Positions 58,223 to 64,000 of a stretch of 64,000 nucleotides of DNA are shown one piece after another. Source of the stretch: Peribolospora baueri (lineage: Eukaryota; Basidiomycota; Peribolosporomycetes; Peribolosporales; Peribolosporaceae); the NCBI GenBank assembly GCA_029717555.1, contig JAMDHS010000016.1, forward strand, positions 238,174-302,173, written 5' to 3'. A program made the translations under genes and the position numbers. Position 1 is the first letter of the stretch. Each line of letters starts with the position of its first letter. Under the pieces are notes generated by a model, which was not told where the DNA came from, made no database searches, and worked only from the letters and a program-made list of their open reading frames with translations.

Positions 58223-58848
58223 CATCGACTTCTCTCTCTCCCATCCTCCATCCCGCCTGTGTCCCCACTCCCCCCTCCCCCCTCCCCGTCCCGCCTCACT
58301 CCACCTCCTATCATCACTCCACCTGTATCCCGACCGTCAGACCCGATATAGCTTCTCACACGCGTATATCCATAGTTGTAGCAGCACCTGGCGTACAAGC
58401 CCGCCGGGGCCCCCCCCCCCCTCTTTCACGGCGTCGCCTCTCAAGTCCTCTCTCGTCGCACGCGGCCCCCCTTGTCGTCCTTTTTCATCCAATATTGTCA
58501 CTCCCCGCCGTCCCATCCTACCCTGTTCCTCGTCCTCGTCAGACGCCTCGTGGCACCACCCCGTCCGCCCCGTCTCCCCTCCCAGCCGCTGCAGCGATGT
58601 GCGCGAAACTACCCCTCCTTCGTTTCGACCGTCTCCTGCTCGTATCGTGTGTGTCTCGTTCGGTCGGTCGTGCGAGCGCCGTGCGTGGGAAAATGATTCT
58701 GCGTTGCCGCAGTCTTTGAAGTGATCGAGCGCATCGACGGGCTTTCCTTCTCGTGCGTCCTCACATACAGATAGACGACCGCACCATTCGTAGATACCCG
58801 TTCTTTCCTTCCCCTTTCTCTCTTCCTTCCCTTCTCAACGGCCTCTGC
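58223..58848. promoter_or_regulatory. Interval upstream of the PPR gene
   Basis: About 630 nt of strongly pyrimidine-rich + strand sequence, including a run of ten or so C residues near 58411-58420. It is the probable PPR promoter. It could instead contain a last intron and exon of the unknown gene. Confidence 0.4.
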
Positions 58849-61800
58849 ATGGGCCCTCAGCTAGCGGCGCTGCGCCGCTCCGTGCGCTCCATATTCGCCG
58901 CACCCTCCTCGCACTCCTTCGCCGCGGCGGTCGTCCGGCCTAGGTCGGCGACGCGGCACGGCCCGTCGACGAACGACGACGACGCTCGCACCGGACGAGC
59001 GTCGTCCTCCCGCGCCGCTCTCCCTCCTTCCCCTTCTCTGCTTAGGACACGGGACGGGCGCGCCTCCGCATCCTCTCCTCTTCCTCCTCCCTCCCGCCGC
59101 CTTTCCCTTCACCGCCCTCTTCGCCAGCTCGCCACCGTCGCACCACAACCCGCCCTCTTTCTATCCCGCGCCTCCATCGACGGCAAGGCGAAAGGGAAGG
59201 CGAAGAAGAAGAAGAAGAAGAAGAAGAAGAAAAGAAGGAGAGCAACGAGAGCGGAGAAGATGGACGCGGAGATGAGAGAGTTGCAGAGAGAGATCAAGGA
59301 CCTGGAGGCTAAGTTTGAGAGGTCGGAAAAGGTGGCGTCCAGCGAGGTGAGTTTTTTTTTTTTTTTTTTTTTTTTTTTCGAAAATTTCATCGCGTCATCG
59401 AGGGCGAGGTATCCCCCTCACAGGAAGGAAGCTCGAGACTGGAAATTTGACCAGTCTCTCTCTTTCGTTGGTTGCCTCCTCTGCTTGCTTTCTTTCGCAG
59501 GCGGCTGCTGCCCACCTCCCCGAGCTCTCCGAGGCCGACCTGACCGAGATCTACGAAGCCCTGAGCGCGCCGCCAGACCCGACCGACGCGGACCGAAGGC
59601 TCGCCAGGCTGTCTCCCGTCGCCAAGAAATGGTTGGGATCGATTTCCGACGGGCGCCAGGACACATCCCGGCGGATTTCTGCCGCATCCGACGTCAGTAT
59701 GGTGCAAAATGGGGGTGGAGGAGCCTCTGAGGAGGGCAAAAAGGAAGCGGTGTCGGTGTCTGGAGATCAAGCACGCATCGGCTCGACCAATCAGCCTGCT
59801 CGTGCCGTCGGCGGGGCACCACTACCTTCGCCGGTGGGCGCAGCCAGCGAGATGCGACCCGGAGAACGGCCGGAACTGGACTCTGCCATTCATCACCACA
59901 TCGTCCTTCACCATCTCAACTCCGCCGGCGGCGCTTCTGCTGCCATCGCTCACCTACAAGCGCTCGAGTCCACGTCGACCCCCGCATCTCTGGCGACGTA
60001 CACTGTAGTGTTGTCCCATCTCCTCCGACCGGAGAGGTCCAGCGAGGAACACGCGCTGGCATGGGACTTGTTCGCCCACATGCGTCTCGCCGCCCACCCA
60101 GTGCCCGATGAACCCGCATACGCGGCCATGATCTTGGCCTGCGCCAAAGGCTTCTCTCCCGCTTCCGGCCCCTCCCTCCCGGCCATGCCATTCTACCGAC
60201 CCTTCACGGCCTCCAATGCCGATTGGCGTCGAAGTCGCACCGAGGCGGACGCCGAACGAGCTCTGGATTTGTTCCATGAGATGACCACACACTACTCCAT
60301 CAGACCCACCTCGGCCTCCTTCAACGCCGTCATCCTCGCCTGCGCGAAGCGACGGTCTCACTACTACGCCGCCTTTCAACTGCTGAGGGAGATGCTCGAG
60401 CTCGATAAACGAGGCAGGGAGGCAGCTCAACGATTCGTCTTTCAAGCCGACGCTCGGTCTGAGACGCTCGACGACGACGCGCTGGCGAGGAGATTCGAGG
60501 CGTACCGCTTCAGGCCCGATCGGTACACCTTCAACGCTCTCCTCCAGGGGTGTGCGAAAATGGGCGACCTGCCCAGAGCGCGGTGGATCCTCGCAGAGAT
60601 GATCCGCGTCTCGCCGTCCATCTTGGCATCCAAAGGAGACGGCGGAGATAGCGGCGCGGGCAACTCGGGGGCGCACTTGCATGCGGACCAGACCGTCAAG
60701 CCGAACGAGGAGACGATGGTAGAGGTGTTTTTCGCCTATGGTAGTTATCGACCGCCGCTGGTCGGGCGCGGCGCCGTGGCTCGGAACGACGGTGTAAGCG
60801 GGAACGTCAAGGTTGACGCCCAAGAGGGTGAAACGAACCTTCAGAGGAGCGAGGACCCGGTAGCGCAGGACAACGGCGTGCATACGGAGGATCGAACCTC
60901 CGCCACGGAAGGCGACGCGCTCGGAGTCTCCGAGATAAACCGCCGCCAGTTCACGCCGCGGACGCCTCAGACGCCGTTCGAGGTGGTCCAAGAGGCGCGC
61001 GCTCTCTTCTATCGCATATTGCATGACCGTCCGGTCGAGAACTCGACCGCCTCGGAGGCGCCCTTCTCGGATGTAGCCCTCACACCCCGCTTGCTCAACG
61101 CCTTCCTCTCCGTCCTCGCTTCCCATGGACGCTTCGACGAGTTTCTCGATGCCTCTGACTCGCTCTTCGCAAAACTAGGCGTAGAGAAGGACGGGTACAC
61201 TTACGGGCTCGTCTTGAAGACCTGCTCTCAGCGGGGAGCGGCGGACAACGAGCGGGCGCGGGAGGTCGGGGAGAGGCATTGGGCCGACTGGAGGGCTTTC
61301 GCTGCCCATCGGGGATGCGTGGGGTTCCATGGAGAGCCTGGTCGGGCGGGGCACGAGCGCAGAGCTTGGGAAGAGGTGGGCCTGGGAGATCGACAGGTCG
61401 AGAGGTGTTGGGCTGATATGATTTCCTTGAGAGCCAAGTGAGGATTCCCTTCTCCTTTCACTTGGCCCTTCGGAGCCTTTCCTCTTAGTCCTAACGGGCC
61501 GACGCTCGAGATTCTCTTGGCTGACGGACTTGGTTTCTGTCATTTTCCTTTCCTTTTCAGACACCACGACCTCGCAGGCGCTCTCGACCTTGTCCGCGAA
61601 TTCGTTTCCCTCTATCCCCCATCCTCGCTCACTTCGTCCTTCCCGACCACCTACCCCGATCCGTCTTCTTCAGCGAAAGTGGCCCCAAACGTCTATCCCT
61701 CGCCCTCGAAGTCGCCCAAGACGAAGATGGTCCGTCTCACCCCTTCCTCCGCACTGGCGGATCTGAGCATTCCTCCTCACCTCACTTTCCCGATGGTCGA

Positions 61801-62005
61801 GCTCCTCTTCCACCGCTGCAACGCAGCGGAAGACGACGTCGGTATTCGGTACCTGACGTGGGTCACCAACGCCTACGAGGGCTGGCTGAGAAAGCGCGAG
61901 CGGTTGAAGCGCGGTATCAGGCTGGAAATGGACATGAAGGGCACGGGGCAAGGTCGAAGGAGAGAGGCGGGGGATGATCGGAAGCAGGAATTGTCGTCAA
62001 GATGA
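58849..62005 (+). CDS. Mitochondrial pentatricopeptide-repeat (PPR) protein
   Basis: Three exons (58849-59346, 59501-61437, 61561-62005) give 959 residues. Seen: an Arg/Ala/Ser-rich N-terminus without acids (MGPQLAALRRSVRSIFAAPS), typical of a mitochondrial targeting peptide; a poly-Lys run; a coiled coil MRELQREIKDLEAKFERSEK; and helical pairs of PPR type: SLATYTVVLSHLLRPE, PDEPAYAAMILACAKG, IRPTSASFNAVILACAKRRS, RPDRYTFNALLQGCAKMGDL, PRARWILAEMIRVSP, LTPRLLNAFLSVLASHGRFD and KDGYTYGLVLKTCSQRGA. Known: such repeats bind RNA, and fungal PPR proteins act in mitochondrial RNA maturation, stability or translation. The specific target cannot be told. The first intron carries a 27-T run. Confidence 0.87.
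59352..59378 (+). repeat. 27-nt poly-T run at the 5' end of a PPR-gene intron
   Basis: The donor gtgag is followed directly by an uninterrupted run of 27 T, placing the homopolymer within 6 nt of the 5' splice site. Confidence 0.95.
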
Positions 62006-62991
62006 AATAGATAGTATAGAATGGCGAGACGACCTCGCTCATCTGACCACCGCTCCTCCACTTCCTCTTCTTGTGTTACGCTTTGCGTGAATGCGGCAAG
62101 GGGCCGACCCACTTCATCTTGACGGTCGCAAGATGCCAAACGACGTTATGTGCCCAGCGTCGCCGGCGTGAAACAAAACTGTCCTCCCGCCTATCCCACG
62201 CCATAAAAAAGCCTCAACGCCCCCGTGGAGAAAAAAAAAAAAAAGGCACAGACAGGTACAGACAGGCATTGATTAACTCGTTGCACGCCAGTTTACTGTC
62301 GCCTCGAGCACGCTCGTCGCCATCCACTTTCTTCTAACGCGCTGCTTCGTTTCCATACCCTCATTCGAGGTCGGGAATTGGATACATTTGTATGTGGCCA
62401 GGGATAAGAAATGGGCGGAAGGGAGCGAAGGTGATGCTGACGAACTGCAGATAGAGTCGCTAATGCTGGGGGGTGGGGGGTTGGGGAGGACGTTGGGAGA
62501 AACCAAGCGAAGCGGAACGGCAAAGAAAGCGAAGCGATTCTGAGGCAAGTGCGAATGAGCGGGGGCCGTCTCCAAAGCGGGCCTGCAAACGAGAAGTCCA
62601 GGAAGCATATGCCAGAATAAACACGTCAAGGCCGGCGTGGGGAACACACATAAGACGAGCTTACCTGCACTTCCAAGGCGTACACCTCTGCATAATGCTT
62701 CTTGAGAACCTACCGAGATAAAAAGTCATCGAGGCAAGAGAGACATCTGGCAGAGCCAGGGACGCCAAAGTGGTAGCCATTTCGCCGGTCGAAGCGTCTT
62801 GGCAACGACGTCGAGTTGCGCTCGGTGGGCTGTTCGGCTGTTCGGCTACTTGGCGGCGGTCAGCTGTTTTCCTCTTGCCCACGTCATCACCAACGTCGGC
62901 TGCCAGACCGCAACAACGCCTCGAGCTCTCGCAACAAATACATCGATCGTCCATTCCATTCCCCGTCCAGTAGCCGTCGTCGTTGGCAGAA
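62006..62991. other. Interval between PPR gene and MAP1
   Basis: About 990 nt with an A15 run near 62230-62245 and a possible small - strand gene (62460-62780, listed separately). The 211 nt between that start and the MAP1 start would be a divergent promoter. Confidence 0.45.
62460..62780 (-). CDS. Possible small three-exon gene, 67 residues, unknown
   Basis: A tentative model: exons 62780-62745, 62709-62665 and 62582-62460, all phase 0, give 67 residues. Seen: MATTLASLALPD, then VLKKHYAEVYALEVQ (a coding-like amphipathic helix bounded by gtag and gtaagc), then ARFGDGPRSFALASES and a Pro-rich end. The first intron would be only 35 nt with acceptor gtag. An alternative reads through the first junction (MTFYLGRFSRS) and joins a different frame to a stop at 62273. 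I do not recognise a family. The best support is the middle exon with its clean splice sites; the ends are weak. Confidence 0.3.
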
Positions 62992-64000
62992 ATGACGACA
63001 CCCAGCGAATCATCTTCAACCGGCCCCGAGGTCAAAACTCCTGCGACTCCCGCTGAGCAGATATGCAAGAGTGAAGATTGCGGGAAGCCGGCGACGAGGC
63101 TGGAGTGTCCCAAGTGCAAAGAGTGAGCGGGTTCCAGTGGCCGCGAAGGGTAACGCTTCATCGAGCGCTTCGGACCTCATCCTCTTGACGTGCAGACCTG
63201 CTCATCAGGTCTGCCCTTCCCTGCCACGCTACTCGTCGCTGCAGGCTCGACCTGAAGGACTCGTTCTTCTGCTCTCAGGAGTGCTTCAAGCAAAACTGTG
63301 AGTGCGACCAGCTGGCCTTTCAAGGCAAGGGCTCCACTCTGACTTGCTCTGGTTTGTCTTTTTTTTTTTTTTTTCTTTCACGCCGGTCGCAGACGTAAGC
63401 GTCTGGTCGCCTTGTCTCTTCTCATATGGCGTCGAGATGCAGCACGTTTCATCGCGCTGACATCTTCAACAGAAATTGCACGCAGAAAACGTCCATAAGG
63501 TCGCTCTAAGGAACAAGCAGGCACGAGAAGCGCTTCTCTCCAGTGAGTGGGCTTTCCATCTCTTCGAGCTCATGTAAGCACAACGATCAGAGTCGGGTAA
63601 CCCCTTTGTTCAATATATTGCTTCTTCTCCAATGTCCAGACAAAGGTTTTGACCCTTGGGCGAATCGCTCCCGATCACCGTACACCGGAACTCTTCGCGC
63701 CGCTTACCCCTTGTCGCCGCGAAGAACGGTGCCAGAACACATCCAGAGGCCGGACTACGCACAGAATGGTATGACGAACACGCTCCGTTTCAATTGGCAA
63801 GTGAGTGCCGCCTTGGAGGCGATTCCCCCCGGTTTTCTAACTCTGCCACGTTCCTCGCCTCGCTTTTGTCTTGCGGCTCCGCGCTTTCGCGCTCCCTCTT
63901 CCTGTCCTTTCATATTACGCTCTTGCGCTTCCTTTCTGGCTCACGTACCCCTAGCTGCGGGTCGTTCGAGATCGGAGGAGTTTGAACAAATGCGCCATGC
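62992..64000 (+). CDS. MAP1: Methionine aminopeptidase 1, N-terminal part (runs off window)
   Basis: Partial gene. Exons seen: 62992-63122, 63245-63297, a 2-nt exon 63393-63394, 63473-63542, 63640-63768 and 63955 to the edge. Seen: MTTPSESSSTGPEVKTPA; a MYND-like zinc finger C-x4-C ... LECPKCKELDLKDSFFCSQE, CFKQNYKLHAENVHK; then FDPWANRSRSPYTGTLRAAY, PLSPRRTVPEHIQRPDYAQN and RSEEFEQMR. Known: type 1 methionine aminopeptidases have this N-terminal zinc finger for ribosome contact and the linker TG-x-LR-x-x-YPLSPRR-x-VP before the catalytic domain, which lies beyond the window. The microexon is needed: direct joining of 63297 to 63473 gives TAA, whereas T+AC gives Tyr at the usual Trp position and the C-x7-H spacing of plant MAP1. 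Confidence 0.88.

Noticed and set aside
1-64000. Transposons, LTRs, tRNA genes, CRISPR-like arrays, telomere or centromere repeats
   Set aside because: I found no reverse transcriptase, integrase or transposase motifs, no terminal repeats and no tRNA-like folds by eye; the tandem repeats seen are simple or coding repeats. A tRNA scan was not run.

Overview
This window is nuclear DNA from a GC-rich basidiomycete fungus. The genes are dense, lie on both strands, and are cut by many short introns (mostly about 50-110 nt, usually gtgagt/gtaagt to cag). Their gene set is typically fungal: a Zn2Cys6 regulator, a fused ADE2, a DSC2-type rhomboid and a BUD14/Tea4 polarity protein. The intron density fits Pucciniomycotina or an intron-rich Ustilaginomycotina lineage better than a smut such as Ustilago, but I cannot place the species. 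All gene models were spliced by hand from reading frame, splice sites and family motifs. There are no prokaryotic features, and I recognise no transposon, tRNA, rRNA or CRISPR array.

Layout. 0.3-8.3 kb: mitochondrial ribosomal protein mL53 (+), a DSC2/UBAC2-type rhomboid pseudoprotease with a C-terminal UBA domain (-), histone chaperone SPT2 (+) and an intracellular LysM protein with a Cys-rich N-terminus (-). 9-15.5 kb: a large Zn2Cys6 transcription factor (+). 15.9-26 kb: a PXA-PX-nexin-C membrane tether (-), divergent from CORVET subunit VPS3 (+). 26.1-31.3 kb: meiotic HOP2 (-), a decayed C-terminal half of a cytochrome P450 (+), and the Hsp90 co-chaperone SBA1/p23 (+). 31.7-38.1 kb: DFR1 (+), CCT5 (-), ADE2 (+). 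38.6-52.6 kb: an SH3/RA-like polarity scaffold of the BUD14/Tea4 type (-), divergent from VPS15 (+). 53.9-64 kb: a large conserved-looking protein of unknown function (+), a mitochondrial PPR protein (+), a doubtful small gene (-), and the 5' part of methionine aminopeptidase MAP1 (+), which runs off the edge.

Most genes are housekeeping and the neighbours do not form a pathway. Loose themes are endolysosomal membrane traffic (PXA-PX protein, VPS3, VPS15, DSC2) and one-carbon/purine metabolism (DFR1 and ADE2, with CCT5 between them). The observations most worth following are the P450 remnant, which has lost two normally invariant residues and stays open in frame into SBA1; an apparent 2-nucleotide exon in MAP1; the unknown 1281-residue protein at 53.9 kb; and repeated use of AAG 3' splice sites.
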